Positions 38,534-46,832 of a stretch of DNA of 54,884 nt are shown one piece after another. This DNA is from Defluviitaleaceae bacterium (lineage in GTDB: Bacteria; Bacillota; Clostridia; Lachnospirales; WQUN01). The notes below the pieces were generated by a model that was not told the DNA's origin, did no database searches, and saw only the letters and a list, made by a program, of their open reading frames with translations. Made by a program: the position numbers and the translations under genes. The DNA is taken from the NCBI GenBank assembly GCA_009780185.1, contig WRAN01000018.1:1-54884 (forward strand), given 5' to 3'. Every line of letters starts with the position of its first letter. Within the stretch, counting starts at the first letter, position 1.

Positions 38534-39181
38534 TCAGTTTATTTTGGCTTGCTTTCCTGTTATAGAGTATACCACCCAGCTTGCGATATTACAGGCGTGA
38601 TCTCCTATGCGTTCGAAGAATTTTGCTACCATTAGCAGGTCTATGGCCTGTTCGCTGTTAGGGTTATCTGAGCGTATTAGTTCTATTAGGTCGAATTTTA
38701 CTTTGTCGAAAAGATCGTCTACTACGTCGTCGTAGGCTATTATAGATTTTGCTAGTTTTAGGTCTTTTTTTACATATGCTTCTATGCTGTCGGTTACCAT
38801 TTTTACTGTGGCTATTGCCATTTGCGGGATGTGTATTAGTTCTTGGACATAGGGTGCTCCATTCATCATTACTACTATTTCTGAGATATCTGCTGCTTGA
38901 TCTCCTATGCGCTCCATATCTGTAATCATTTTTAGGGCTGCGGATATTACGCGTAGGTCTTTGGCTACGGGTTGCTGCTGCATTAGTAGCTTTAAGCATA
39001 GGGCTTCTATGTCTTTTTCTTTTTCTTCCACATCTGCTTCGAATATGATTACGTTTTTAGCCAGTGCTACATCCTGGTGGATTAGGGCTTCCGAGGCCAG
39101 TATGATGGATTTCTCCACTAGGGCGCCCATTTCTTTCAGCTTGTTGTTTAGTTCATCTAACTGCTGGTCAAATCTTCGCAT
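38534..39181 (-). CDS. phoU: Phosphate signalling protein PhoU, 215 aa
   Basis: All-helical protein of two PhoU repeats: FDQQLDELNNKLKEMGALVE, EKDIEALCLKLLMQQQPVA and KDLRVISAALKMITDMERIG are typical, and ERIGDQAADI / ERIGDHACNIA are the paired metal-binding motifs, one in each half. It links the Pst transporter to the PhoR kinase, repressing signalling when phosphate is plentiful. Its start overlaps the pstB stop (TAATG), so translation is coupled. Confidence 0.95.
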   Translation of the reverse strand: MRRFDQQLDELNNKLKEMGALVEKSIILASEALIHQDVALAKNVIIFEADVEEKEKDIEALCLKLLMQQQPVAKDLRVISAALKMITDMERIGDQAADISEIVVMMNGAPYVQELIHIPQMAIATVKMVTDSIEAYVKKDLKLAKSIIAYDDVVDDLFDKVKFDLIELIRSDNPNSEQAIDLLMVAKFFERIGDHACNIASWVVYSITGKQAKIN

Positions 39182-39930
39182 TATCCAAACCTCCCTGTTA
39201 TATAATCCTCTGTGCGTTTATCCTTGGGTATTGAGAAAACTTGCTGGGTTTCGCCGTATTCTACTATTTCTCCCAGCAGAAAAAAGCCTGTGTTGTCGGA
39301 GATTCGTACTGCTTGCTGCATATTGTGTGTTACTATTACTATGGTATAGCTGTTTTTTAGTTTTAATACCAGCTCTTCTATTTTGGCGGTGGAGATTGGG
39401 TCCAGGGCTGAGGTTGGTTCGTCCATAAGCAGTACATCCGGCTGAACTGATAGGGCGCGGGCAATACATAGCCGCTGTTGCTGCCCGCCGGATAGGGATA
39501 GGGCACTTTTTTTTAGGCGGTCTTTTAGCTCGTCCCAGATGGCGGCATCGTATAGGGATTTTTCTACTATATCGTTAAGTTTAGATCGCGATCTTATACC
39601 GTGGGTACGTGGGCCGTATGCGATATTGTCGTATACGCTCATCGGAAAGGGATTGGGCTTTTGGAAGACCATTCCCACCCGTTTTCTTAGGGCGTTTACA
39701 TCAATATTACCGTGGATGCTTTGGCCGTCGAGTAGGATGCTTCCTGTGATTTTGCAGCCTTCTACTAGGTCGTTCATACGGTTTAGGCTTTTGATTAGGG
39801 TTGACTTGCCGCAGCCAGAGGGTCCTATAAAGGCGGTTATTTCATTGGCTGGGATGGACATATTGATATTTTTAAGTGCGTGGAAATCGTTATACCATAG
39901 ATTTACATCTTTGATGGAGAATTTATTCAT
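39181..39930 (-). CDS. pstB: Phosphate ABC transporter ATP-binding protein PstB, 249 aa
   Basis: ABC ATPase with Walker [21 protein letters not shown], signature [15 protein letters not shown], Walker [15 protein letters not shown] and switch His in [10 protein letters not shown]. The phrase [10 protein letters not shown] and [11 protein letters not shown] are PstB hallmarks. I start at ATG 39930 (AAAGGA, 9 nt); a longer frame upstream would overlap pstA. It powers phosphate import with PstC and PstA. Confidence 0.96.
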   Translation of the reverse strand: MNKFSIKDVNLWYNDFHALKNINMSIPANEITAFIGPSGCGKSTLIKSLNRMNDLVEGCKITGSILLDGQSIHGNIDVNALRKRVGMVFQKPNPFPMSVYDNIAYGPRTHGIRSRSKLNDIVEKSLYDAAIWDELKDRLKKSALSLSGGQQQRLCIARALSVQPDVLLMDEPTSALDPISTAKIEELVLKLKNSYTIVIVTHNMQQAVRISDNTGFFLLGEIVEYGETQQVFSIPKDKRTEDYITGRFG

Positions 39931-39932
39931 TT

Positions 39933-40769
39933 TTATGATTCCTTTCTTATGAAACGAGCAATCCATGAAGATAGGGCGTTTATCAGGATTACCACGATTA
40001 ATAAAACGGCGGCTGTGGCGTGAGCTTCACCGGGATGGGTGCCTTCGTTGGCTAGGGCATACATATGAGCGGATAGGGTGCGGCCCGTGTCGAATAAGTT
40101 ATTGGGCATACGGGCTACATTGCCTAGTGTAAAAATAATAGCCGCGGTTTCGCCGATTATCCGCCCTATTGCTAGGATGACCCCGGCCAAAATCCCTGGG
40201 GTTGCCGCGGGCAGTATTATACGCATTACAGTCCTAAGCCGCCCGGCACCTAGGCCAAAGGAGCCTTCTCTATATGTGTCTGGAACGGATTTTAGGCTTT
40301 CTTCTGTTGTGCGCATAATAAGAGGAAGAATCATTATGGAAGTGGTGAAAGAGCCTGACATAAGGGATAGACCCCAGCCAAGAAATACCCCAAAAAATAT
40401 AAAGCCAAACAGCCCATATACAATAGAAGGGATACCCGCCAAGGTTTCTGTTGTGAGGCGTACAATTGCCACAAATCGGCTGCCCCTTTTTGCGTATTCT
40501 ACAAGGTAAATAGCGGAAAATACCCCAAGGGGAACCGCAAGTATCAGCGAAAGACCTACGATCATCAGCGTTCCTATTAAGGCGGGGAAAAGGGATTGGT
40601 TTTGGGTGGTAAATTCTCTGGCAAAAAGGGAAGGTCTGATAAAAGGTATGCCATTAATAAGTACATATCCCACAACCAAGACCAAGACAGCGGCAGTGAT
40701 GCCGATACTGAGCCATGTCAGGGCAAAAAGGATGATATCTGAGGGCTTTTTTCTTTTGAAATTTTGCAC
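39933..40769 (-). CDS. pstA: Phosphate ABC transporter permease PstA, 278 aa
   Basis: Six membrane helices with the permease loop [20 protein letters not shown] and [17 protein letters not shown] typical of PstA. GTG start at 40769, 8 nt after GGAGGG, which lies in the end of pstC. The two genes are 1 nt apart. Confidence 0.94.
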   Translation of the reverse strand: MQNFKRKKPSDIILFALTWLSIGITAAVLVLVVGYVLINGIPFIRPSLFAREFTTQNQSLFPALIGTLMIVGLSLILAVPLGVFSAIYLVEYAKRGSRFVAIVRLTTETLAGIPSIVYGLFGFIFFGVFLGWGLSLMSGSFTTSIMILPLIMRTTEESLKSVPDTYREGSFGLGAGRLRTVMRIILPAATPGILAGVILAIGRIIGETAAIIFTLGNVARMPNNLFDTGRTLSAHMYALANEGTHPGEAHATAAVLLIVVILINALSSWIARFIRKES

Positions 40770-40770
40770 T

Positions 40771-41649
40771 TTATATGCCCTCCTTTTTCTTTAGAAGTGA
40801 AAACAGGGCATTGATAATCATTACAAATATAAATAACACAACACCGGTGGCGACTAAAGCGGCTCTGTGGTTGCCATAGGCGTATCCGAGTTCTATTACT
40901 ACGTTGGCGGTTAGGGTTCTTGTCCCCATTAGAAATTCATGAGGCATACGCAGTACCGCTTGATTTCCTGCCACCATCCTTACCGCCATGGTTTCTCCGA
41001 CGGCGCGGCCTATTCCCAAGATAACGGAGGCCATTACCCCTGATTTTGCGGCGGGCAAAACTACGCGGTATGAAGCGTTTTCATGGCTTGCGCCTAGGGC
41101 TATTGCTCCTTCGTAAATCTCACCGGGGATGGCACGGATGGCGCTTTCGGATATGGTGATTATTGTGGGCAGAATCATCATCCCAAGCAAAATTGAGGCG
41201 GTAAGTATGCTATTGCCGCTGCCGCCAAAAGTTTGCCTAACAAAAGGAACCAGAACTACCATGCCGAAATAGCCGTATACCACAGAAGGGATTCCGGCCA
41301 AAAGGTTTATTGCGGGCTTTAATATCTTATAGATAGGGGCAGGGCAAAACTTTGCCATAAACACAGCCGCGAAAATGCCAATAGGTACCCCAAATAATAT
41401 GGCACCTACTGTTACGTATATGGAGCCAACAATCATAGGAAGTATGCCAAACGCAGGAGGGTTCCAGGTAGGCCGCCAGTCTGTTCCTGTTAGGAAGCGG
41501 ATGACTCCCATATCCCACATAGCAGGTAGCCCCTGCATAAACAAGAAAACGCAAATCAGCCCCACCGCGATAATTGCGGCTGAGGCTGATAATATGAAAA
41601 GTATTTTTGCGGCGAGTTCCTTATAAAAAACTAACGAATGTTTTCCCAT
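40771..41649 (-). CDS. pstC: Phosphate ABC transporter permease PstC, 292 aa
   Basis: Six membrane helices, FLTGTDWRPTWNPPAFGILP, AGIPSVVYGYFGMVVLVP, ALGASHENASYRVVLPAAKS and GIGRAVGETMAVRMVAGN are all PstC hallmarks. It overlaps the end of pstS by 19 nt, so the two are translationally coupled. Confidence 0.95.
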   Translation of the reverse strand: MGKHSLVFYKELAAKILFILSASAAIIAVGLICVFLFMQGLPAMWDMGVIRFLTGTDWRPTWNPPAFGILPMIVGSIYVTVGAILFGVPIGIFAAVFMAKFCPAPIYKILKPAINLLAGIPSVVYGYFGMVVLVPFVRQTFGGSGNSILTASILLGMMILPTIITISESAIRAIPGEIYEGAIALGASHENASYRVVLPAAKSGVMASVILGIGRAVGETMAVRMVAGNQAVLRMPHEFLMGTRTLTANVVIELGYAYGNHRAALVATGVVLFIFVMIINALFSLLKKKEGI

Positions 41650-42518
41650 TGCGAAACCTCTCCGAGAAAAATATTTCTTACCTGGTCAAGGGTTAGGCCG
41701 TCTATGTCATTACTTGGATGGACGATTACAGCAATTCCGTCGATGGCTATGGTTAGTGGGGATAGGAATTCTAATTCGCTTTCTCTAAAATCGCGGCTGG
41801 ACATTGCAATATCTGCAAGGCCGTCCCGGGCAGCGGTGATACCATGGCCTGTACCGGCACCGTGTACATCTATCGTGACATCAGAGTTTAGCTCACGATA
41901 AGCGGTGCTTAAATGCTGCATTAGGGAGTAGACAGAGGAAGAACCATTTACAACGATTACTCCGGTTAGGCCACTTGGGGTATATTCTGGAGCGCCTTCT
42001 GGGATAAATGGTACATATCCTCTTTCTGCTACAACAGCCTGACCTTGAGCAGAGAATATGAAATCAACAAAATCTTGCGCAAGAGGGGTAAGGCCTTCAT
42101 CGGTTATATAACCAATGATAAATGGGCGCTGTATGGCGTATGTGCCGTTTAGCATATTTTCCATTGTTGGCATTACACCATCAATGCTAAGTACTCTAAC
42201 TCTTGTATCTTGTAGGGCAACGCCTGTTGACGCATAACCTATGGCTTGTGGATTTTCTGCTACATTTGTCATCATAACACTGGTGCCTGGGGCTACTACT
42301 GCTTCCATAGTTATATTGTCATTGCCATCTACGGTGACATCAACGATTTCTACAAAAGCACCACGGGTTCCGCTTCCTTCTTCTCTTGTTATGGTGGCTA
42401 TTTGGCCTGAGATACCTGATGAATCGTCGGTGGTTATTTCGCTGGTGCTGCCGCCGCAACCTACAATCAGCAAGCTCATTGCTATTACTACTGCGGATTT
42501 GATAACTTTTTTCAACAT
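41631..42518 (-). CDS. pstS: Phosphate-binding lipoprotein PstS with swapped halves, 295 aa
   Basis: Lipoprotein signal with lipobox LLIVGC (Cys21). The order of segments is reversed relative to the standard PstS. Residues ~35-165 carry what is normally the C-terminal half (TITREEGSGTRGAF, NPQAIGYASTG, RPFIIGYI, FVDFIFSAQGQAVV). Residues ~170-295 carry what is normally the N-terminal half (VNGSSSVYSLMQHLSTAY, GAGTGHGITAARDGLADIAM, SSRDF, IAIDGIAVIVHP, QVRNIFLGEVSQW). Total length equals a normal PstS, so the fold could form as a circular permutation. It binds phosphate outside the membrane. GGAGG precedes the ATG. First gene of the operon. Confidence 0.9.
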   Translation of the reverse strand: MLKKVIKSAVVIAMSLLIVGCGGSTSEITTDDSSGISGQIATITREEGSGTRGAFVEIVDVTVDGNDNITMEAVVAPGTSVMMTNVAENPQAIGYASTGVALQDTRVRVLSIDGVMPTMENMLNGTYAIQRPFIIGYITDEGLTPLAQDFVDFIFSAQGQAVVAERGYVPFIPEGAPEYTPSGLTGVIVVNGSSSVYSLMQHLSTAYRELNSDVTIDVHGAGTGHGITAARDGLADIAMSSRDFRESELEFLSPLTIAIDGIAVIVHPSNDIDGLTLDQVRNIFLGEVSQWENIR

Positions 42519-42551
42519 TTACATTCCTCCGTAAATTTATTTTGCGAGGTG

Positions 42552-42578
42552 ATGATAAATGTCGAATGTAAATGTTAA
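42552..42578 (-). promoter_or_regulatory. Candidate PhoP-dependent pst promoter
   Basis: On the - strand, TTAACATTTACATTCGACA (42560-42578) contains hexamers close to the TTAACA type bound by PhoP in Firmicutes. TATCAT (42552-42557) is a fair -10 after it, and there is no sigma-A -35. The arrangement fits an activator-dependent promoter. Assigned from pattern only. Confidence 0.35.
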
Positions 42579-42640
42579 ATAACGTGTAGGTAAAATCTAT
42601 GTAAATTATTTTGTTGGCTCATATAAAAATATTATGTATA

Positions 42641-42746
42641 ATAGAGTTCTTCTGAAATCAAAAGGCGCGATTTAAAGAAGAAGCAAAAGACTCATAATGA
42701 AACCTACTTTCGAAATCATAAAACGTGATTTCGAAAGAGGTCTAAT
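42641..42746 (+). repeat. 105-nt interspersed element, copy B
   Basis: Same element as 1177-1281 (opposite orientation) and 45646-45750 (same orientation). Starts ATAGAGTTCTTCTGAAATCA and ends TTTCGAAAGAGGTCTAAT. The first hairpin is decayed (GGCGCGATTTAAAGAAGAA), while the second is intact. It lies between the divergent pstS and the phosphatidyltransferase gene, ending 33 nt before that start. Confidence 0.85.
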
Positions 42747-42778
42747 GATATAAATTGAAATCCAGAGGTAGAATACTT

Positions 42779-43375
42779 ATGAAACTAAGGTATATCCCCA
42801 ATATAGTTACATTTATAAGGATTATTATGGTGGCAATGCTTATTTTTCTTGCGCCTTTATCGATGCTAAGCATAATATTTTTTATTGCCGCCGGTCTTAC
42901 AGATATGATAGATGGGCCTCTGGCTCGGCGTATCAAGGATGCGACAAGCAATTTTGGGGCAGAACTTGATAGTATGGCAGACATGTTTATGGTAATAGTC
43001 TCTATTTTCTTTATATTGCCGGCAATGAACTTATGGCCTGGGTTCCGGTTTACCATTTTGGTAGCTCTTGTATTTAAGCTGATGTCAGCGGTACCTGGCC
43101 TTATTAAGCATCGCAAGGTGTTTTTCTTGCATACAATAGCCAACAAGGCGCTTGGGCTGATACTCTTTCTTGGGGCTATAATCTACTTTATATTTGGTGG
43201 GCAGTTGGCGGTAAACTTATACTTTATATTTTTGCATGTGGCTGTGTTTGTGATAACCATCGAAGAAATGGTGATTATTAGTATGTTGGATTATCCCAAT
43301 AAGAATATAAGAGGGTTTTGGCAAATAAAGCGGATCAATGAAGAGTACAGAACAAAAGGGGTTGTTGGTATTTAA
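42779..43375 (+). CDS. CDP-alcohol phosphatidyltransferase, 198 aa
   Basis: The catalytic signature D-G-x2-A-R-x8-G-x3-D-x3-D is present as DGPLARRIKDATSNFGAELD followed by SMAD. The start MKLRYIPNIVTFIRIIMVAM and about six membrane helices fit the PgsA/cardiolipin-synthase-like group. It condenses a CDP-diacylglycerol with an alcohol (glycerol-3-phosphate or similar). The ATG at 42779 with AGAGG upstream is preferred; a TTG at 42755 extends the frame. The end of repeat copy B is in its leader. Confidence 0.88.
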   Translation: MKLRYIPNIVTFIRIIMVAMLIFLAPLSMLSIIFFIAAGLTDMIDGPLARRIKDATSNFGAELDSMADMFMVIVSIFFILPAMNLWPGFRFTILVALVFKLMSAVPGLIKHRKVFFLHTIANKALGLILFLGAIIYFIFGGQLAVNLYFIFLHVAVFVITIEEMVIISMLDYPNKNIRGFWQIKRINEEYRTKGVVGI

Positions 43376-43378
43376 AAT

Positions 43379-43407
43379 TTGACAGGTATAGTGCACCGTG
43401 ATATATT
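43379..43407 (+). promoter_or_regulatory. Promoter of the infC-rpmI-rplT operon
   Basis: TTGACA at 43379-43384 and TATATT at 43402-43407, 17-nt spacer. Transcription would start near 43414, giving a ~215-nt leader before infC. Confidence 0.75.
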
Positions 43408-43502
43408 AATTCTAAGCAGAAGCGCCACTTCTCGCCCTCTAGCTAACGCAACAGGGTTTATCCGGCAAGAACTCGTACTGAGTTACGATGTTACGCATGA
43501 TA

Positions 43503-43531
43503 AAGTGGGCCTATGCCCACTTATTTTTTTT
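43503..43531 (+). terminator. Leader attenuator of infC operon
   Basis: AAGTGGGC-CTAT-GCCCACTT followed by A and nine T, an intrinsic terminator placed ~100 nt before infC, in the untranslated leader. This fits the L20-type leader of Firmicutes in which ribosomal protein L20 causes early termination. The antiterminator pairing upstream (43414-43502) was not worked out. Confidence 0.75.
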
Positions 43532-43547
43532 GAGTCGGACAACAATA

Positions 43548-43594
43548 GCGAATCGATGCTTATTCGCGCCAATAGCGAATCAAAGCTTATTCGC
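43548..43594 (+). repeat. Two tandem 27-nt hairpin repeats in the infC leader
   Basis: GCGAAT..ATTCGC occurs twice in tandem (43548-43567 and 43575-43594), each unit beginning AATAGCGAATC and spaced by exactly 27 nt. They lie between the attenuator and the infC ribosome binding site. Confidence 0.65.
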
Positions 43595-43628
43595 GGCGTT
43601 AGCAACCAGCAAAAAGGAGGGAATCAGC

Positions 43629-44147
43629 ATTACCGACTTAATGATCAACGAGCAGATCAGGGACAAAGAAGTACGTCTTATTGACGCAGACGGTGCCCAG
43701 CTTGGCATAATGCCAGGAAAGGACGCTCAGCGTCTTGCGGACGAAAAACGCCTAGACCTGGTGAAGATCTCGCCGACGGCAAAGCCGCCGGTCTGCAAGA
43801 TCATGGACTATTCAAAGTTTAGATTCGAACAGTCCAAAAAGGAAAAGGAAGCCCGGAAAAAGCAGCGTACCATTGATGTGAAGGAGCTGCGGCTTTCCCC
43901 CAACATTGATATTCATGATATTAATGTAAAAGTGAAAAAGGCTATTGATTTCCTTAAAAGCGGTGACAAGGTTAAGGTCACCATCCGCTTCAGAGGGCGT
44001 GAACTTGGACGTACAGAGATAGGTTACGGTATACTCAACGATTTCGCCCAGAAAGTAAGCGAAGTAGGGCAGATAGAAAAGCCCCCGAAAATGGAAGCTC
44101 GTTCTATGGCTATGTTTCTTTCACCAAAGCCACAGTCCAATTCCTAG
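43629..44147 (+). CDS. infC: Translation initiation factor IF-3, AUU start, 172 aa
   Basis: The mature frame reads I(M)TDLMINEQIRDKEVRLID from an ATT codon at 43629, 8 nt after a very strong AAAAAGGAGG. No ATG, GTG or TTG with a ribosome binding site is present at this point; upstream ATG codons lie in the leader. IF-3 motifs include PPVCKIMDYSKFRFEQSKK, KELRLSPNIDIHDINVK and KVKVTIRFRGRELG. An AUU start on infC is the known basis of IF-3 autoregulation, because IF-3 discriminates against it. Confidence 0.94.
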   Translation: MTDLMINEQIRDKEVRLIDADGAQLGIMPGKDAQRLADEKRLDLVKISPTAKPPVCKIMDYSKFRFEQSKKEKEARKKQRTIDVKELRLSPNIDIHDINVKVKKAIDFLKSGDKVKVTIRFRGRELGRTEIGYGILNDFAQKVSEVGQIEKPPKMEARSMAMFLSPKPQSNS

Positions 44148-44172
44148 ATTATGATAGACAAAGGAGTTACTC

Positions 44173-44370
44173 ATGCCTAAACTTAAAACAAAAAGAGCTG
44201 CCGCAAAGCGCTTCAAAGTAACAGCTACCGGCAAGTTCAAGCATCCCAAGTGCAATAAACAGCATATTCTTGGCAAAAAAAGCCCAAAAAGAAAAATGAC
44301 CTTGCGCAAAATGGGTATGGTTGATAAAACCAATGAAAAAGCAGTAAGGCAAATGATGCCGTATGCATAA
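44173..44370 (+). CDS. rpmI: 50S ribosomal protein L35, 65 aa
   Basis: Starts [20 protein letters not shown] and contains [14 protein letters not shown], the usual L35. AAAGGAG precedes the ATG. It lies 25 nt after infC. The following 155-nt gap before rplT is longer than normal and contains the pairing segments CCAGCCA (about 44401) and TGGCTGG (about 44480), which would enclose a structured RNA. Confidence 0.96.
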   Translation: MPKLKTKRAAAKRFKVTATGKFKHPKCNKQHILGKKSPKRKMTLRKMGMVDKTNEKAVRQMMPYA

Positions 44371-44525
44371 CCACACAAATGGATAATACAAAAACATGCC
44401 AGCCAGTCTCGCTGATTTGGTCAAAACCGAAAACAGTGAGTAGAATCGTAAAGCGATTGTGCGAAGTAACACTTTTTTGTATGGCTGGTGAATTGCCTTT
44501 ATTGGGCGATTAGGAGGATACTATA

Positions 44526-44876
44526 ATGGCAAGAATAAAAGGAGCAGTAAAAGCAAGAAAAAAGCATAAACGGATACTAAAACTAGCCCGTGGTTATAGA
44601 GGCGCAAGAAGCAAGCAATACCGTGTAGCAAAGCAAGCGGTAATGCGCGCAATGGCAGCAGCATTTGCAGGCCGTAAGCAAACCAAGCGTGAATATCGTC
44701 GCCTGTGGATTACAAGAATCAACGCAGCAGCACGTATTCATGGCCTTAGCTATAGCCAGTTTATGCATGGACTTAAAAAAGCCGGAGTTGATATAAATCG
44801 TAAGATGTTGGCAGAGCTAGCCGTAAACGATGCCCCAGCTTTTACAAAACTTGCAAAAGTGGCTTCTGGGTCATAG
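44526..44876 (+). CDS. rplT: 50S ribosomal protein L20, 116 aa
   Basis: L20 sequence [39 protein letters not shown] and [27 protein letters not shown] precedes the ATG. Besides its ribosomal role it is the known repressor of infC operons through leader RNA, which fits the attenuator at 43503-43531. Confidence 0.97.
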   Translation: MARIKGAVKARKKHKRILKLARGYRGARSKQYRVAKQAVMRAMAAAFAGRKQTKREYRRLWITRINAAARIHGLSYSQFMHGLKKAGVDINRKMLAELAVNDAPAFTKLAKVASGS

Positions 44877-44967
44877 GCTAAGCCATGTTATTCTTAAATG
44901 TATAAATCTTGTCTTTTTAACAGATACTATGAAAAGTTTCAAAAGATTTTCAAATGAAGAAGAGACA

Positions 44968-45023
44968 TATAGGCGTTTCGATTTGAAATGGCCTGAAGCC
45001 CAATTTCAAACGAAATCGCTATA
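44968..45023. repeat. 56-nt palindromic element before spoVT
   Basis: Begins TATAGGCGTTTCGATTTGAA and ends TTTCAAACGAAATCGCTATA; the arms pair over about 24 nt with few mismatches around a GGCCTGAAGCCC centre. Same length and ends as 1302-1357. It ends 7 nt before the spoVT ribosome binding site. Confidence 0.7.
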
Positions 45024-45047
45024 TCACTCGCATAAGGAGGAACTACA

Positions 45048-45593
45048 TTGAAAGCTACGGGCATAGTCCGCAGGATTGACGATCTAGGGCGGGTCGTTAT
45101 CCCCAAGGAAATACGCAGAACCTTACGTATCCGTGAAGGTGATCCACTGGAGATTTTCACAGACCGTGAAGGTGAAATTATTTTGAAGAAATACTCCCCA
45201 ATAGGTGAGCTTGGCAACTTTGCTAAAGAGTACGCCGAAAGCCTTAGCCAGTCATCTGGCCATATTACCTGTATTGTGGATAAGGATCAGATTATTGCAG
45301 TATCTGGTGGTTCTAAGAAGGAGTTTATGGATAAGAATATCTCCACTGCCTTGGAAAAAACCATCAACCTAAGAAACCCAGTATCTGCTTCCAGAAGTGA
45401 TGCAGCCTTTGTGCCCATCCTTGAAGAAGATGATCCAGGAACTTACAACAATGAATTTATTGCCCCGATTATCGCCGAAGGCGATGTACTTGGTGCTATT
45501 GTTTTCCTTTCACCTGATAAGAAAATGGGTGAAGTGGAAGGGAAGCTGGCTCAAACTGCAGCTGGTTTCCTTGGAAAGCAAATGGAGCAGTAA
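45048..45593 (+). CDS. spoVT: Stage V sporulation protein T (AbrB-family regulator), 181 aa
   Basis: N-terminal AbrB-type DNA-binding domain GIVRRIDDLGRVVIPKEI, RRTLRIREGDPLEI nearly identical to Bacillus SpoVT, and a C-terminal GAF-like domain ending MGEVEGKLAQTAAGFLGKQM. It tunes late gene expression in the forespore, so the organism very likely makes endospores. TTG start at 45048, 7 nt after AAGGAGG. A 56-nt palindromic element lies just ahead of the ribosome binding site and could act as a leader hairpin. Confidence 0.95.
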   Translation: MKATGIVRRIDDLGRVVIPKEIRRTLRIREGDPLEIFTDREGEIILKKYSPIGELGNFAKEYAESLSQSSGHITCIVDKDQIIAVSGGSKKEFMDKNISTALEKTINLRNPVSASRSDAAFVPILEEDDPGTYNNEFIAPIIAEGDVLGAIVFLSPDKKMGEVEGKLAQTAAGFLGKQMEQ

Positions 45594-45612
45594 GAAATTT
45601 ACGTATAGCCAC

Positions 45613-45645
45613 AAAACCCCTGCATGATTATGCAGGGGTTTTTTT
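45613..45645 (+). terminator. Terminator of spoVT
   Basis: AAAACCCCTGCAT pairs perfectly with ATGCAGGGGTTTT, loop GATT, then T run. Confidence 0.9.
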
Positions 45646-45750
45646 ATTAGAGTTCTTCAGAAATCAAAAAGCGTGATTTCAGAAGAAGCAAAAGACTCAC
45701 AATGAAACCTACTTTCGAAATCATAAAACGTGATTTCAAAAGAGGTCTAT
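45646..45750 (+). repeat. 105-nt interspersed element, copy C
   Basis: ATTAGAGTTCTTCAGAAATC at the left and TTTCAAAAGAGGTCTAT at the right, nearly identical to copies A and B. It abuts the spoVT terminator and its right end supplies the stop codon (CTA at 45747-45749 on +) of the leftward AraC gene. Confidence 0.85.
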
Positions 45751-46550
45751 TGTATGGTTCTCTTTTCAATCTTTCGGTATTGCAAAGGAGTAGATCTTAC
45801 TTGCTTATTAAAAATCCGAATAAAGTGTTCTACGCTTGAGTATCCACAGGCAACAGATATGTCTGCTACAGTCATATCCGTTGTTTTAAGCAGTTTTTTC
45901 GCGTGTTTTATCTTAATATTCACTAAATCGGCATTGGGTGATATCTTGAAAAATTCGTTATATAAAACTGAAAACCGGCTTCGGGTAAACCAAACTTGCT
46001 TTGCCATTTTATCTACTGTCCAGTCTTTAGGGTTTGTTCGCATTTCGTCGCGCAACATGATAAACCGTTGCTTGACTTCAAACATGCGCTTCGAGCCTGG
46101 CTTATTTTCTACATATAAGTTTGAAAGGGTTTCAAACAATTTTAGCACATGCTGTGTTGTTTCCTCGCGGCGGTCAATTAATCTATCTGTCATTGTATAT
46201 GTGATTATTTCAAGTTGGCGGGTAATCTCATCGCTGTTAGATATATAAAAGAGCTCATTTTCTGGCAGGGCATACCGCGCTGTGAAATGTGGGTCGTCTA
46301 CCTTATATATCAGGAAGTCATTTACGAAAACTCCGTCGTGATGCCTATACTCCTGCCTTTGTCCGGGAGTATATATTATGCAAGCGCCCTTGGCTGTTTT
46401 ATGTTCAATGCCATCTGTGATAACAATTGCCGGTGAAAGAAAATGAATGAAAAGGTAAATATCAGCCCCCAAACCAGTAGGATTGTCTGCCCGATAGAAG
46501 TCTGTCTCCCGTTTATGGTGCGCAACGTTCAAAACTGTAATTTCTGTCAT
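45747..46550 (-). CDS. AraC family transcriptional regulator, 267 aa
   Basis: An N-terminal cupin-like sensor region (residues ~1-140) is followed by a C-terminal double helix-turn-helix: WTVDKMAKQVWFTRSRFSVL, KLLKTTDMTVADISVACGY and FIRIFNKQVRSTPLQYR. I start at ATG 46550, 8 nt after AAGGGG; a GTG at 46559 is too close to that site. It is divergent from the sugar ABC transporter and glycosidase genes and probably activates them in response to an arabinose-containing ligand. The stop codon lies within the end of repeat copy C, so insertion may have changed its last residues. Confidence 0.9.
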   Translation of the reverse strand: MTEITVLNVAHHKRETDFYRADNPTGLGADIYLFIHFLSPAIVITDGIEHKTAKGACIIYTPGQRQEYRHHDGVFVNDFLIYKVDDPHFTARYALPENELFYISNSDEITRQLEIITYTMTDRLIDRREETTQHVLKLFETLSNLYVENKPGSKRMFEVKQRFIMLRDEMRTNPKDWTVDKMAKQVWFTRSRFSVLYNEFFKISPNADLVNIKIKHAKKLLKTTDMTVADISVACGYSSVEHFIRIFNKQVRSTPLQYRKIEKRTIQ

Positions 46551-46588
46551 AAAACTCACCCCTTATGATGAAATTAGCTTTTTGTGCT

Positions 46589-46617
46589 ATTTTAGTCATA
46601 TGTATGTGCATTGTCAA
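46589..46617 (-). promoter_or_regulatory. Promoter of the AraC regulator gene
   Basis: On the - strand TTGACA (46612-46617), 17-nt spacer, TAAAAT (46589-46594). Confidence 0.7.
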
Positions 46618-46754
46618 TAATTAGTAATGACATATAGAACAATAGGTCAAATTTCATAACAAATTATATTGGGGTACAGCTTCTATGGTTAATATTTGCC
46701 AAGAGCTTAATGCAAATTGAGAGTAAAAGCGCAATTATTGCACAGTGAATCTCA

Positions 46755-46782
46755 TTGACTGGGGTTGGCGGCAGTATATAAT
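46755..46782 (+). promoter_or_regulatory. Promoter of the sugar ABC transporter operon
   Basis: TTGACT (46755-46760), 16-nt spacer, perfect TATAAT (46777-46782). The ~270-nt divergent region between araC and this operon also holds AT-rich sequence, probably with the AraC sites, which I could not define. Confidence 0.7.
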
Positions 46783-46832
46783 TTATACAACAAGGAAAGT
46801 AAATAATTTTTCTATTGTGAAAGGAGAACAGT

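Noticed and set aside
43548..43594. Tandem hairpin repeats as a CRISPR array
   Set aside because: Only two units, 27-nt period without spacers, lying in a ribosomal leader; no array of that kind is seen anywhere in the window.
43488..43628. Upstream ATG extension of infC
   Set aside because: It would put the attenuator and tandem hairpins in coding sequence; the AUU at 43629 has the strong ribosome binding site and gives the normal IF-3 N-terminus.
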